Shown here: positions 45,180 to 54,731 of the stretch, in pieces | Position numbering within the stretch: position 1 is the stretch's first letter | How the letters are laid out: every line of letters starts with the position of its first letter | Assembly (NCBI RefSeq): GCF_030517065.1 | Contig: NZ_CP103950.1 | Coordinates: 62,001 to 126,000 of the forward strand | Length of the DNA: 64,000 nucleotides | Source: Riemerella columbina | Lineage (GTDB): Bacteria; Bacteroidota; Bacteroidia; Flavobacteriales; Weeksellaceae | Direction: 5' to 3' | Made by a program: the position numbers and the translations under genes | The notes under the pieces: model-generated | The model's database searches: none | The model's input: the letters and a program-made list of their open reading frames with translations, nothing else | What the model was told of the DNA's origin: nothing

Positions 45180-45302
45180 ATAAAAAGTTTTAAATTTCAC
45201 ATCAAACCTGTTTATATTTCATTATCAATGTTTTACAACAAACACACCCCAATAACACCGCATAAAAAATAGGAATAATGCCGATACCTCGGCTCAAAAT
45301 GC

Positions 45303-45310
45303 TAACTTTG
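45303..45310 (+). promoter_or_regulatory. -7 box of pepT
   Basis: TAACTTTG matches TAnnTTTG, leader about 15 bases to the ATG at 45329. Confidence 0.55.
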
Positions 45311-45328
45311 TAAAAATTTAATTTAAAA

Positions 45329-46585
45329 ATGATAAACACGATAGAATTCAGCCCAGAATGGCAAAAAAAGCTCCTTGAGCGTTTTATTTCTTATGTTAAA
45401 ATCTACTCCACAAGCGATCCAGAAAGCCCCAGCACGCCCTCCACACCTCAACAATGGGATATGGCGAATTTACTTTTTGAAGAGTTAAAAAGTTTAGGTT
45501 TAGAAGAGGTGACCATAGATGAACACGGCTATGTTTTCGGCGTTATTCCTGCCACCATTGAGGAAAAAGTGCCTCAAATTGGGTTTATTGCCCACTACGA
45601 TAGCACACCCGATTTCAATGGCAAAGGTGTTAATCCCCAAGTTTGGGAAAATTATGATGGGCAAGATTTATTGCTGAATCCAGAAACTGGCTTTACACTA
45701 TCGCCGAAGAAATTTGAAACTTTAAAAGACTATATTGGGCAAACGCTCATCACTACAGATGGCACCACGCTACTCTCCGCCGATGACAAAGCGGGAATTG
45801 CCGAAATTGTCACCGCAGCGGAATACCTCATCGCTCATCCAGAAATTAAACACGGTAGGATTTCGGTAGGCTTTAACCCAGATGAAGAAATTGGGCGTGG
45901 CGCTCACCTTTTCAATGTAGAAAAATTCGGTGCCGAGTGGGCTTATACAATGGACGGCGGCGAAGTGGGCGAGTTAGAATACGAAAATTTTAATGCTGCT
46001 GGTGCGGTGGTAAAAATCCATGGGCTAAGCGTGCACCCAGGTTATGCCTACGGAAAAATGGTGAATGCAGGGCTCTTGGCTGCCGATTTCATCAAGATGT
46101 TACCTGAAAACGAAACCCCAGCTACCACACGAGGTTTTGAGGGTTTTTATCATCTTTTAGAAGTGAATGCTGATGTTTCTGAAGCCAAACTTCAATATAT
46201 CATCCGTGACCACGATGCCGAAAAATTTGAAGAAAGAAAACGCGTGATGGAAGACACGGTGCGCCGTTTTAATGAAAAATATGGCGATGTGGCAGAGCTG
46301 GAAATCAAGGAGCAATACCGCAATATGAAGCAACAATTTGAAGGCAAAATGCACATTGTAGATTTAGCCGAAGAAGCGATGAAAGCGGCGAACATCACGC
46401 CAAAAATCAAGGCGATCCGCGGGGGGACAGATGGTGCGCAACTTTCTTATATGGGCTTGCCTTGTCCCAATATTTTTGCGGGTGGGCTGAACTTCCACGG
46501 TCCTTATGAATATGTGCCTTTGGAAAGTATGGAAAAAGCCGTTAAAGTGATTTTAAACATTGCTCAACTGGTAGCAAAACCATAG
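45329..46585 (+). CDS. pepT: Peptidase T (tripeptide aminopeptidase)
   Basis: This 418-residue M20 dizinc peptidase removes N-terminal residues from tripeptides. The metal ligands are visible: FIAHYDSTPDFNG, SADDKAG, NPDEEIGRGA and YTMDGGEVGEL, and the late FHGPYEYVP carries the last His. The length is normal. It is monocistronic and ends at a strong bidirectional terminator. Confidence 0.96.
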   Translation: MINTIEFSPEWQKKLLERFISYVKIYSTSDPESPSTPSTPQQWDMANLLFEELKSLGLEEVTIDEHGYVFGVIPATIEEKVPQIGFIAHYDSTPDFNGKGVNPQVWENYDGQDLLLNPETGFTLSPKKFETLKDYIGQTLITTDGTTLLSADDKAGIAEIVTAAEYLIAHPEIKHGRISVGFNPDEEIGRGAHLFNVEKFGAEWAYTMDGGEVGELEYENFNAAGAVVKIHGLSVHPGYAYGKMVNAGLLAADFIKMLPENETPATTRGFEGFYHLLEVNADVSEAKLQYIIRDHDAEKFEERKRVMEDTVRRFNEKYGDVAELEIKEQYRNMKQQFEGKMHIVDLAEEAMKAANITPKIKAIRGGTDGAQLSYMGLPCPNIFAGGLNFHGPYEYVPLESMEKAVKVILNIAQLVAKP

Positions 46586-46608
46586 TTTGCAAAAAATAAC
46601 CGCTAAAA

Positions 46609-46640
46609 AAAGCCGTTTCAAGAAGATTTGAAACGGCTTT
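46609..46640. terminator. Bidirectional terminator between pepT and DUF3127 gene
   Basis: Perfect 13-base inverted repeat AAAGCCGTTTCAA/TTGAAACGGCTTT with a 6-base loop, between convergent stops. Confidence 0.85.
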
Positions 46641-46647
46641 AATTTTT

Positions 46648-47037
46648 TTAGAATGGTAGGTCATCCTCATCATCACTGAAGGGATTATCATCCACTGCAG
46701 GGCTCCCTTGTGTTGGCGTAGCCGAAGGTGCCGCTTGTGTAGGTTCATTAAATTGCTGAGAACCATCAATTTTCTCAATACGCCACCCCGTAATGGAGTT
46801 GAAATATTTCACCTCCCCCTGAGGGCTGGTCCACTCTCTCCCACGGATGTTGATACCCACTTTTACGGCATCGCCCTCTGAGAAAGGATCTAAAGCAAAA
46901 ACTTTTTCGGATAAAAATTCAATGTTAATGGGCTGAGGATATTGCTCTTGGGTTAGGAGTACCATTTCTTTCTTCTGAAATCCACTCGGAAAGGTCTGCA
47001 GTTCTCCAATTTTTTTAATTGTGCCTTGTAATTCCAT
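46648..47037 (-). CDS. DUF3127 family OB-fold-like protein
   Basis: This 129-residue protein reads MELQGTIKKIGELQTF and has REWTSPQGEVKYFNSI near residue 70, typical of DUF3127. The strand-rich first 90 residues resemble an OB fold and the last 35 residues are low-complexity and acidic, ending DDEDDLPF. That layout is like an SSB C-terminal tail that recruits partners. Single-strand nucleic-acid binding is an inference. It stands alone. Confidence 0.8.
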   Translation of the reverse strand: MELQGTIKKIGELQTFPSGFQKKEMVLLTQEQYPQPINIEFLSEKVFALDPFSEGDAVKVGINIRGREWTSPQGEVKYFNSITGWRIEKIDGSQQFNEPTQAAPSATPTQGSPAVDDNPFSDDEDDLPF

Positions 47038-47146
47038 AGTCTTCTATTTTAAGCTGTAAAGATATAAAAAAATAAAAAAATCCATCTGAAAAAATGGGAT
47101 AAAAAATCAAAATTCTCCCCATCTCTCCAAAAATCAGAGACTTTAT

Positions 47147-49195
47147 TTAGTGATTTTGACCTTCTAATTTTAATAAAAAAGCGTACTCTAAAGCGTCTTC
47201 TTTTAGAGATTCAAACCTACCACTGGCGCCGCCGTGTCCTGATGAAAAATCGGTTTTAAAGATTAAAAGGTTTTGGTCTTGTTTTAAATCTCGGAGTTTA
47301 GCCACCCATTTGGCTGGCTCCCAATATTGCACTTGGCTATCGTGATAACCCGTGGTCACCAAAAGATGCGGATAGGCTTTCGGCGCTATATTATCATACG
47401 GCGAATAGGATTTCATATAGTCATAATCGGCTTTATTTTTAGGGTTGCCCCATTCATCAAACTCGCCTGTGGTCAGCGGAATTTCTTCATCTAACATCGT
47501 GGTAACCACATCTACAAACGGCACTTGCGCAATAACGCCGTGGAATAATTGAGGTGCTTCGTTCATCACTGCACCAACCAATAATCCACCCGCGCTGCCG
47601 CCCATAGCATAGAGGTGAGCCGAAGAGGTATATTGTTGAGAAATGAGAAACTCGGCGGCATCAATAAAGTCATAAAATGTATTTTTTTTATGCTGCAGCT
47701 TGCCTTCTTCATACCAATGTCTTCCCAAATACTCACCACCCCGAATGTGGGCAATGGCAAAGACAAAACCTCGGTCTAAAAGCGAAAGCCTTAGTCTGGA
47801 AAAAGCAGCATCTACCGTATGACCATAGCTTCCGTAACCGTAGAGCAATAGCGGTGTTTCGGCAGAAAGCGGCGTTCCTTTTTTGTAAACCAATGAGATT
47901 GGAATTCTCGTTTTACCGTCTCTGGAAGGCGCCCAAAGCCTCTCAGAAGTATAATTTTCCTTTTGAAACTGACCGCCTAAAACCTCTTGTTCTTTCAGGA
48001 GGGTTTGCGTTTTGTCCTTCATATCAAACTCAAAAGTGGCGGCAGGTTGCACTAACGATGAATAACCATAGCGCAGCACTTGGGCATTAAAATCTAAATT
48101 AACGCCGATATACGCCGTGTAGGTATCTTCCTGAAATGGCAGGTGGTAAGCCTCTCCCGTAGCCCAATTTTGAATGTGGATTTGCAACAATCCCTCTTGG
48201 CGTTCCTCCAACACTAAGAAGTCTTTAAAAATCTCAAAACCTTCTAATAATACCGCTTCTCGGTGGGGTACAATGGTCTCCCAATAGGATTTTTGAGGCG
48301 TAGCCACTGGCGTTTTCACTAATTTGAAATTGGTAGCGCCACCTTCATTAGTAATGATGTAAAAATGGTCTTCGTAATGCTCCACCGCGTACTCTAAGCC
48401 GTTGGCTCTGGGCTCTACCACGGTCCATTTTGCAAAAACATCATCGGCAGGGATAAACCGATGCTCATCCGAAACCGTGCTGGAGCTGGAGATAAAAATA
48501 TAGTCTAAAGATTTCGTTTTGAATAAATTGACATCAAAGCTGGGATCTTCCTCGTGATACACCAAAACATCTTCCTCTGGCGCTGTGCCCAACCGATGGC
48601 GGAATACCTGAAACGCCCGCAAAGATTTATCTTTTCTGATGTAGAAAAAATGCTGGTTATCATTCGCCCAAACGGCTTTCCCAGTGGTGTTTTCTATCAC
48701 TTCCGTAGCGGTCTCTCCCGTGGTTAAATCTTTGATAAAAATACGGTAAATGCGCCGCCCTGTATCATCTACGGAATAGGTTGACAGCTGGTTGTTAGGG
48801 CTTACATTCATACTCCCTACATCTAAAAAATCTCGATTTTGAGCCAGCAAATTGGCATCTAATAAAAGTTCTTCTTCCGCTTCTAAGGTTTTATATTTTC
48901 TGAAAAAAAGTGGGTAATCTTTGCCTTTTTCAAAACGAACCATATACCAATAACCATTAAAAAAATACGGCAGAGATTCATCATCTTCTTTATAGCGGGC
49001 TTTCATCTCTTCAAACAGCTGATTTTGTAGGGCTTCCGTGTCTGCCATTGCCCATTGTGCATAGCGATTTTCTTCTTCTAAATATTGGATGACCTCAGGG
49101 CTGTCTCTTTGGTTAAGCCAGAAATAAGGGTCTATGCGTTCATCTTGATGAGTCACCAAAACGGTTGTTTTTTTAGGCGCTATAGGAGGTTTCAT
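47147..49195 (-). CDS. ptrB: S9 family prolyl oligopeptidase, oligopeptidase B-like
   Basis: This 682-residue serine peptidase has an N-terminal beta-propeller (about 60-400) and a C-terminal alpha/beta-hydrolase domain. The catalytic triad is visible as Ser in GGSAGGLL, Asp in GYHDSQVQYW and His in SGHGGASGRF. It cleaves peptides after basic residues in the cytoplasm. The start MKPPIAPKK at 49195 matches the family; an ATG six codons upstream is less likely. It stands alone. Confidence 0.93.
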   Translation of the reverse strand: MKPPIAPKKTTVLVTHQDERIDPYFWLNQRDSPEVIQYLEEENRYAQWAMADTEALQNQLFEEMKARYKEDDESLPYFFNGYWYMVRFEKGKDYPLFFRKYKTLEAEEELLLDANLLAQNRDFLDVGSMNVSPNNQLSTYSVDDTGRRIYRIFIKDLTTGETATEVIENTTGKAVWANDNQHFFYIRKDKSLRAFQVFRHRLGTAPEEDVLVYHEEDPSFDVNLFKTKSLDYIFISSSSTVSDEHRFIPADDVFAKWTVVEPRANGLEYAVEHYEDHFYIITNEGGATNFKLVKTPVATPQKSYWETIVPHREAVLLEGFEIFKDFLVLEERQEGLLQIHIQNWATGEAYHLPFQEDTYTAYIGVNLDFNAQVLRYGYSSLVQPAATFEFDMKDKTQTLLKEQEVLGGQFQKENYTSERLWAPSRDGKTRIPISLVYKKGTPLSAETPLLLYGYGSYGHTVDAAFSRLRLSLLDRGFVFAIAHIRGGEYLGRHWYEEGKLQHKKNTFYDFIDAAEFLISQQYTSSAHLYAMGGSAGGLLVGAVMNEAPQLFHGVIAQVPFVDVVTTMLDEEIPLTTGEFDEWGNPKNKADYDYMKSYSPYDNIAPKAYPHLLVTTGYHDSQVQYWEPAKWVAKLRDLKQDQNLLIFKTDFSSGHGGASGRFESLKEDALEYAFLLKLEGQNH

Positions 49196-49277
49196 ATAGG
49201 ATATTTTAATCAATTAAAAAACGCCACCATACTTTATAAAAGATGATAGCGCTATATTTTTAATAATAAAACTGCGT

Positions 49278-50015
49278 TTATTTTTCGTTTTTAATAAAAT
49301 TCTCAATCGCCATCGTCATTGATGGATTTTCTTTGGTCGGTGCCATTACATCTACGCTAAGCCCCGCTTTCTCTGCCTCAGCTTTGGTAGAAGCACCAAA
49401 AGTAGCCACTTTAAATTGGGCTTTTTTGTAATCTTTAAAATTCTCTACCATAGATTTAATGCCTTGTGGGCTAAAGAACACCAGCATATCATAATCCGCC
49501 AAGTTGATGTCTGACAAGTCACTATTCACCGTGCGGTACATAATGGCTCTGGTCCAATCTACCCCTGCGGCATCTAAAACTTTGGTAATGCTATCGTTCA
49601 GCACATCTGAAGACGGCAAGAGGTATTTTTCTGATGGGTACTTTTTGAGCAATGGCTGCATATCAGAAGGCAACTTTTCTCCAAAACTGATTTTTCGCTT
49701 TCTATAAACAATGTGCTTCTGGAGGTAGTTGGCAATGGCTTCTGACTGGCAAATGTATCTCATAGAATCTGGCACCACAAAGCGCATTTCTTCTGCCAAT
49801 CGGAAGTAATGGTCTACCGCATTTCGGCTGGTAAAAATAATGCCCGTGTATTGAGAGAGGTCTATTTTCTGCGTTCTCAAATCTTTAGCATCTGCACCTT
49901 GAACATAGATAAATGGACGAAAATCAATGTTGATTTTTTCTTTTTTTGCCATTTCTATATAAGGAGAAGACTCTGCAGGTTGTGGCTGAGACACCAATAT
50001 GGATTTAATTTTCAT
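49278..50015 (-). CDS. Second HemD-like uroporphyrinogen-III synthase family protein
   Basis: This 245-residue protein has a HemD fold: SQYTGIIFTSRNAVDHYF in the first half and LVFFSPQGIKSMVENF and FGASTKAEAEKAG in the second. It is paralogous to the hemD in the haem cluster at 28950. It is followed on the same strand by the DUF4271 membrane-protein gene, a recurring flavobacterial pairing, which hints that it may not be the catalytic HemD. No function is proven. Confidence 0.8.
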   Translation of the reverse strand: MKIKSILVSQPQPAESSPYIEMAKKEKINIDFRPFIYVQGADAKDLRTQKIDLSQYTGIIFTSRNAVDHYFRLAEEMRFVVPDSMRYICQSEAIANYLQKHIVYRKRKISFGEKLPSDMQPLLKKYPSEKYLLPSSDVLNDSITKVLDAAGVDWTRAIMYRTVNSDLSDINLADYDMLVFFSPQGIKSMVENFKDYKKAQFKVATFGASTKAEAEKAGLSVDVMAPTKENPSMTMAIENFIKNEK

Positions 50016-50094
50016 CTGTTGTATTGACTTATTTTTAGGTTAAACTTACCGCCCATTTTCCAATGGCTGATCGGTAAGATGCGCGCTAAAAGTT

Positions 50095-50739
50095 TTATAA
50101 AAATAAAAATTTCCAAACCACCAAAAAGGGTAATATTTGGAGCGTGCAAATATACAAAATTTTATAATACCATTCTTCTGGCAAAATTTCATCTTTGTGA
50201 AAATAATAAACTAAATTTTTGAAAATGAAACTTATACTAAAAAACGCCATATAAGCATAGAGCATCCATTCTGTGTCTATACTAAGATAATATTGTGCCA
50301 AAATCAACGCTATAAGCGCTAAAGTGCTTCCCATAAAAAATTTGGTTGCCACGAAGTAAAATGAAGCCCAACGGTCTAAATCTCCTATGCTGGCGAATAA
50401 AAAATAAGTGAAAAAATTACGAAAGGCAAACAGCACCAATAAACTCAACAGCACCGAGCCTATTTTATTAGGTTGGTAGCCCCAAACCGAAATTTCTGTA
50501 GCAAACCAATGCGGCACCATCGGCAATAGCGAGCTTAAAGCCAGACCTACGGCAATGGCAAAACCTAAACTCACCAACAGCCACGCCTGAAAAGTGTTAT
50601 TTGCTACCTCTTTTTTCAAAGTGAAGAACTCCACCAAGTTGATGTCCCGCAGCAAGACTCTCAAAACGAAAACATACAAAAAACCGATCCCTAAGAGACT
50701 GAAAATCACCCAATCTTTATGTTCTAAAATCCTTATCAA
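50095..50739 (-). CDS. DUF4271 membrane protein
   Basis: This 214-residue protein (starting at a TTG, MIRILEHKDWV) has about six transmembrane helices. It precedes the second HemD-like gene on the same strand by 79 bases. A frame extension to 50760 would include the promoter box, so the second TTG is preferred; no ATG is available near the N-terminus. DUF4271 has no known function, and its constant link to the HemD-like protein suggests a shared membrane task. Confidence 0.75.
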   Translation of the reverse strand: MIRILEHKDWVIFSLLGIGFLYVFVLRVLLRDINLVEFFTLKKEVANNTFQAWLLVSLGFAIAVGLALSSLLPMVPHWFATEISVWGYQPNKIGSVLLSLLVLFAFRNFFTYFLFASIGDLDRWASFYFVATKFFMGSTLALIALILAQYYLSIDTEWMLYAYMAFFSISFIFKNLVYYFHKDEILPEEWYYKILYICTLQILPFLVVWKFLFL

Positions 50740-50757
50740 CGCGCAATGATTTTTTTG

Positions 50758-50765
50758 CAAAAATA
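50758..50765 (-). promoter_or_regulatory. -7 box of DUF4271-hemD2 unit
   Basis: The minus strand reads TATTTTTG, leaving a leader of about 15 bases to the TTG at 50739. Confidence 0.45.
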
Positions 50766-50795
50766 GACTTTTTCAAAAACAAAACGGCTACTATT

Positions 50796-52034
50796 TTATA
50801 GAAAAATATGAGACAGGGCATAAATGATCAACCCGACCAAACCACCCACCAGAGTTCCGTTAACCCTGATGAATTGCAGGTCTTTACCCACTTCTAACTC
50901 CAATTTTTGACTGAGTTCTTTGCCCTCCCAATTGCCTACCGTTTGGCTAATCAGTTCGGCAAAACGGTGCGTATTTTTCAACAAATACCCATAAAGCGTA
51001 CGCCTTACCCAGCGGTCTATTTTGAGTTTTAAATTTTCATCATTTTTAAATTGAGAAGAAAACTGCATCAGATTTTTCGCCATATAATTCCGCAGCGTGG
51101 AGTCTGGCGTGGTGAGTTCTTTCATCAGGTTAGCTTTGGTGGTCGCCCAGATGGCAGCCACATATTCCGCAATGCGCGCTTCATTCAACCATTCGTTTTT
51201 AAGAGCGTTCAACTTTTCTTCCCACGCTGGCGTGTTTAATTCCTCCGAAAACTGCGCCAATTTCTGCGTTACCTCCTGCCGAATAGGATGTTCATTTTGT
51301 TGAGCAATTTCATCAAAATATTGAGCAATGCCGTGGGTTATTTTATCCGCAATAGCATCATCTACAAACTTCGGTATCAGCGCATAACTCTCTTTTTTAA
51401 CCCGTTCCCGAACCAAATTTTGGTTTTGCTCTATGTAAATTTTCATTTGATGAGACAGATAAGTCAGCAACTTTTGATGCTCATTCGCTCCCATCATATA
51501 ATGAATCCCACCACTCAACAACTGGTTGATTTTCAGATCAGAAGACAACTCTTTAGCTTTTCCACTGAGGAGTGTTACCACTTGTTTATCGTCCAAAGGT
51601 TGGAGGATTTTGGTCAAAATTGTAGAAATTTCATCTACTAATAAGGCTTGGTTGGTGGGCTTTTCCAACCATTGCCCCAAAATAGGCGATACACTCAATT
51701 TCTGAATATAAGGTCTGATGTTCTGCGGCGATAAAAAATTCTCCACCACGAAATTTCCTAAATTATCCCCAATTTTATTTTTACTCTTTTCGATGAGGTT
51801 GGTGTGCGGAATTTTAAGCCCCAAAGGATGATGAAAGAGCGCTGTTACCGCAAACCAATCCGCCAAAGCTCCGACCATAGCGGCTTCTGAGAACGCTCTG
51901 ATATAGCCGACCCAATGGGCTTCTTGGTGATTTTTTTGATAAATTGTGGTAATGATAAAAACGAGTGCCATCAGAATAAAAAGCCCCGTTGCGATATTTT
52001 TATAAAACCTAAGTTGCTGAGATTTAGTCTTCAT
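50796..52034 (-). CDS. DUF445 family membrane protein
   Basis: This 412-residue protein has an N-terminal double helix (about 12-55, with GALADWFAVTALFHHPLG after it), a long helical soluble middle and a C-terminal helix GLIIYALSHIF. That is the DUF445 (YjiN) layout. The function is unknown. It stands alone between DUF4271 and the tRNA cluster. Confidence 0.85.
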   Translation of the reverse strand: MKTKSQQLRFYKNIATGLFILMALVFIITTIYQKNHQEAHWVGYIRAFSEAAMVGALADWFAVTALFHHPLGLKIPHTNLIEKSKNKIGDNLGNFVVENFLSPQNIRPYIQKLSVSPILGQWLEKPTNQALLVDEISTILTKILQPLDDKQVVTLLSGKAKELSSDLKINQLLSGGIHYMMGANEHQKLLTYLSHQMKIYIEQNQNLVRERVKKESYALIPKFVDDAIADKITHGIAQYFDEIAQQNEHPIRQEVTQKLAQFSEELNTPAWEEKLNALKNEWLNEARIAEYVAAIWATTKANLMKELTTPDSTLRNYMAKNLMQFSSQFKNDENLKLKIDRWVRRTLYGYLLKNTHRFAELISQTVGNWEGKELSQKLELEVGKDLQFIRVNGTLVGGLVGLIIYALSHIFL

Positions 52035-52139
52035 AAACTTTTGAAAAACAAAAAATTTGCCAGAATACGCCGTGTTATTATCGTGCGATGAGAATGTTTA
52101 AGTTTTCCCCAAAACGCATCATTCCTCAAGCGTATAAAA

Positions 52140-52177
52140 ACAAAAATCGCTGAAAATCATAACGATTAACAGCGATT
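52140..52177 (-). terminator. Terminator of tRNA cluster
   Basis: Inverted repeat AATCGCTG/CAGCGATT with a 17-base loop directly after tRNA-Leu(TAA), followed on the minus strand by a T-rich run. Confidence 0.7.
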
Positions 52178-52181
52178 AAAG

Positions 52182-52265
52182 TACCCCAGGCGGGACTTGA
52201 ACCCGCACGCCAAAAGAGGCACAGGATTTTAAGTCCTGCGTGTCTACCAGTTCCACCACCAGGGC
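52182..52265 (-). tRNA. tRNA-Leu (anticodon TAA)
   Basis: An 84-base cloverleaf on the minus strand. The acceptor GCCCTGG pairs with CTGGGGT using three G-T wobbles. The anticodon stem CAGGA/TCCTG encloses CTTAAAA, giving anticodon TAA. A long variable arm (class II) and the T loop TTCAAGT are present. CCA is not encoded. Confidence 0.93.
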
Positions 52266-52273
52266 AAGCAATG

Positions 52274-52346
52274 AGCGAAAAACGGGGTTCGAACCCGCGA
52301 CCTCAACCTTGGCAAGGTTGCGCTCTACCAACTGAGCTATTTTCGC
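52274..52346 (-). tRNA. tRNA-Gly (anticodon GCC)
   Basis: A 73-base cloverleaf on the minus strand with acceptor GCGAAAA/TTTTCGC, anticodon stem CAACC/GGTTG and loop TTGCCAA, giving GCC. The T loop is TTCGAAC. CCA is not encoded. It lies 8 bases from tRNA-Leu(TAA). Confidence 0.95.
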
Positions 52347-52355
52347 AATTTATTG

Positions 52356-52437
52356 TGCGGATGAAGGGACTCGAACCCCCACGCCTCTCGGCACCAGATC
52401 CTAAGTCTGGCGTGGCTACCAATTACACCACATCCGC
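52356..52437 (-). tRNA. tRNA-Leu (anticodon TAG)
   Basis: An 82-base class II cloverleaf on the minus strand with acceptor GCGGATG/CATCCGC, anticodon stem CCAGA/TCTGG and loop CTTAGGA, giving TAG. A long variable arm is present and CCA is not encoded. It is the first of the three co-oriented tRNAs. Confidence 0.95.
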
Positions 52438-52795
52438 AGTGGCTATGTTATTTGTTTAAGTCCGCTATTCTTTTTTGTGGTTGCAAATGTATAAACTTTT
52501 TATAATACACTCCAAATATTTTTTAATATTTTTTTCATCTTAAAGTTTTTTACGCTCAATCCGTGGTGGTTATCAAGACCAATCAAGAGGGCAAAAGAAG
52601 AGTTTTTTAATCTCAACCTATATTTTCATCAGAGAAAAACTGCAGGTATTCTAATTTTCTTGCATATCTTATTTTAAAATTCAACCCCATTGCAAATCAA
52701 ATCATAAAGCCATCTGAATCTTATCCCAAGAAAAAAATCTTCATTTTTTAACATTTTTTTAAAAAAGGATATACCTTAGAATAAGTCTAAATTCC
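52438..52795. other. AT-rich intergenic region between tRNAs and mreB
   Basis: About 360 bases with no convincing ORF or RNA gene. It should hold the minus-strand tRNA promoter, which I cannot place, and leads into the mreB -7 box at 52796. A poly-T/poly-A stretch at 52742-52766 is visible. Confidence 0.5.
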
Positions 52796-52803
52796 TATCT
52801 TTG
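52796..52803 (+). promoter_or_regulatory. -7 box of mreBCD-mrdA-rodA operon
   Basis: TATCTTTG matches TAnnTTTG, leader about 26 bases to the mreB ATG. Confidence 0.55.
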
Positions 52804-52832
52804 TCAATTGAAAATAATTATAGAGAAATACA

Positions 52833-53858
52833 ATGGGTTTATTTGATTTATTTACGCAGGAGATTGCGATAGACTTGGGTACAGCCAATACCCTCATTAT
52901 ACACGATAATAAAATTGTTGTGGACCAGCCGTCCATCGTTGCTATAGAAAGGAATACGGGGAAACCCATAGCCGTAGGTGAACAGGCGAAGCATATGCAG
53001 GGCAAAACCCATGAAGACATAAAAACCATTCGCCCTCTAAAAGATGGGGTTATCGCTGATTTTCAAGCTTCTGAGCATATGATCAAGGAGTTTATCAAGA
53101 AAATACCAGGGATTAAAGGGAAGTTATTTCAGCCCGCTTTAAAAATTGTGATTTGTATTCCTTCGGGCATTACAGAGGTGGAAAAAAGAGCCGTTAGAGA
53201 CTCTGCACAGAAGGTGAACGCCAAAGAAGTACGCCTGATTTATGAACCTATGGCTGCCGCTATTGGGGTGGGCATTGATGTTCAAAAACCTGAAGGAAAT
53301 ATGATTATTGACATCGGTGGGGGGACTACCGAAATTGCCGTGGTGGCTTTGGGCGGTATTGTCTGCGACCAATCGGTGAAGATTGCTGGTGATGTTTTCA
53401 ATAATGATATTGCGTTCTACCTCCGCACCCACCACAACTTATATGTAGGCGAAAGAACCGCAGAGCGTATTAAAATAGAAGTAGGCTCAGCCATAGAAGA
53501 TCTTGATGTAGACATTGACGACATTCCTGTGCAAGGGCGAGACCTCATCACTGGAAAACCTAAAGAAATCATTGTTAATTATAAAGAAATCGCAAGAGCT
53601 CTGGATAAATCTATCACGCGTATAGAAGATGCGGTGATGGAAACCTTATCCAGAACACCACCAGAATTGGCTGCCGATATTTACAAAACAGGAATTTATT
53701 TAGCTGGTGGCGGTGCATTACTCAGAGGACTTGCGGATAGAATTAGCAAAAAAACCGAACTCCCAGTTTTCGTGGGCGAAGATCCATTAAGAGCCGTGGT
53801 AAGAGGAACGGGTATTGCGCTGAAAAATATGGATAAGTTTAATTTCTTGATTAAATAA
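52833..53858 (+). CDS. mreB: Rod-shape actin homologue MreB
   Basis: This 341-residue actin-fold ATPase organises lateral wall synthesis. The phosphate-1 loop IDLGTANT near residue 14, PSGITEVEKRAVRDSA, phosphate-2 IIDIGGGTTEIAV near residue 155, and adenosine-binding LAGGGALLRGL are all present. It is first of the rod operon, 18 bases before mreC. Confidence 0.98.
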   Translation: MGLFDLFTQEIAIDLGTANTLIIHDNKIVVDQPSIVAIERNTGKPIAVGEQAKHMQGKTHEDIKTIRPLKDGVIADFQASEHMIKEFIKKIPGIKGKLFQPALKIVICIPSGITEVEKRAVRDSAQKVNAKEVRLIYEPMAAAIGVGIDVQKPEGNMIIDIGGGTTEIAVVALGGIVCDQSVKIAGDVFNNDIAFYLRTHHNLYVGERTAERIKIEVGSAIEDLDVDIDDIPVQGRDLITGKPKEIIVNYKEIARALDKSITRIEDAVMETLSRTPPELAADIYKTGIYLAGGGALLRGLADRISKKTELPVFVGEDPLRAVVRGTGIALKNMDKFNFLIK

Positions 53859-53876
53859 TTATTTAGACTTCACCTT

Positions 53877-54731
53877 ATGGGATATTTGCTAAGGTTCTTT
53901 TCTAAGAATGCCTTATTTGTATTTTTTTTGACTTTACAAACATTGGCATTGTACCTTATCTTTACCCGAAATGCCGTGCAACAAACCTTCCTTGCAGGAC
54001 AGGCTGCCACCTTTAATGCTTGGGTTTCTGGCTATATAGACGAAGGCGCTAATTACCTCAAACTCAAAGAAATGAACGAGCAATTGGTGGCACAGAACAA
54101 AGCCTTAATGCAAGAAATCTACGGTCAAGAATATGCCACTGTACCACAGCGAATTCAGGTTTCTGACTCTGTCAATGCGCAGCAAAAATATGTAATGATA
54201 GATGCCGAAGTGATGAACAACAGCATCATCAGGCGGGATAATTACTTCACCATTAACCGAGGGCGCAGGGAGGGAGTTACGGGCAAAATGGGCGTTATAG
54301 CGCCTAATGGCATTGCTGGCATCGTTATCAATAGTATGGAAAACTACGCCTTGGTACAATCCGTGCTAAGCGTGAACAAAATGCGTGTGAATGCTGCTTT
54401 AAAGAAGTCTGGCTATTTTGGAACCCTCACTTGGCGCGGTGATGATGCCCGAATTATGCACCTTTCCGACATTCCGAAATATGTGCCGATAAAAGTGGGC
54501 GATACCATCGTGACTGATGGCAAATCCGACCTCTTCCCCGCAGGGATTATGGTGGGCACTATTGCGGGCTACCAAGTGGATACCAAAACAGGTTTTTGGG
54601 ACATCAGCGTAGAGTTAGGACAAAAAATGGGCAATGTAAAAAATGTATTCGTGGTGCAGAATCTGCATAAAGCCGAGCTTCAACAAGTGCAGGACAGCCT
54701 TAATACAACCATAAAAAGAGATGATAAGTAG
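53877..54731 (+). CDS. mreC: Rod-shape protein MreC
   Basis: This 284-residue periplasmic scaffold has one N-terminal transmembrane helix (about 9-28), a coiled coil (about 50-78, LKEMNEQLVAQNKALMQEI) and two beta-barrel halves. Typical segments are YFTINRGRREGVTGKMGV and VGDTIVTDGKSDLFPAGI. It links MreB to PBP2. Its end overlaps mreD by 11 bases. Confidence 0.94.
   Translation: MGYLLRFFSKNALFVFFLTLQTLALYLIFTRNAVQQTFLAGQAATFNAWVSGYIDEGANYLKLKEMNEQLVAQNKALMQEIYGQEYATVPQRIQVSDSVNAQQKYVMIDAEVMNNSIIRRDNYFTINRGRREGVTGKMGVIAPNGIAGIVINSMENYALVQSVLSVNKMRVNAALKKSGYFGTLTWRGDDARIMHLSDIPKYVPIKVGDTIVTDGKSDLFPAGIMVGTIAGYQVDTKTGFWDISVELGQKMGNVKNVFVVQNLHKAELQQVQDSLNTTIKRDDK

Noticed and set aside
52271-52459. 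Plus-strand ORF of 62 codons through the tRNA cluster
   Set aside because: It lies across tRNA-Gly and tRNA-Leu, which have complete cloverleaves; the ORF is a by-product.
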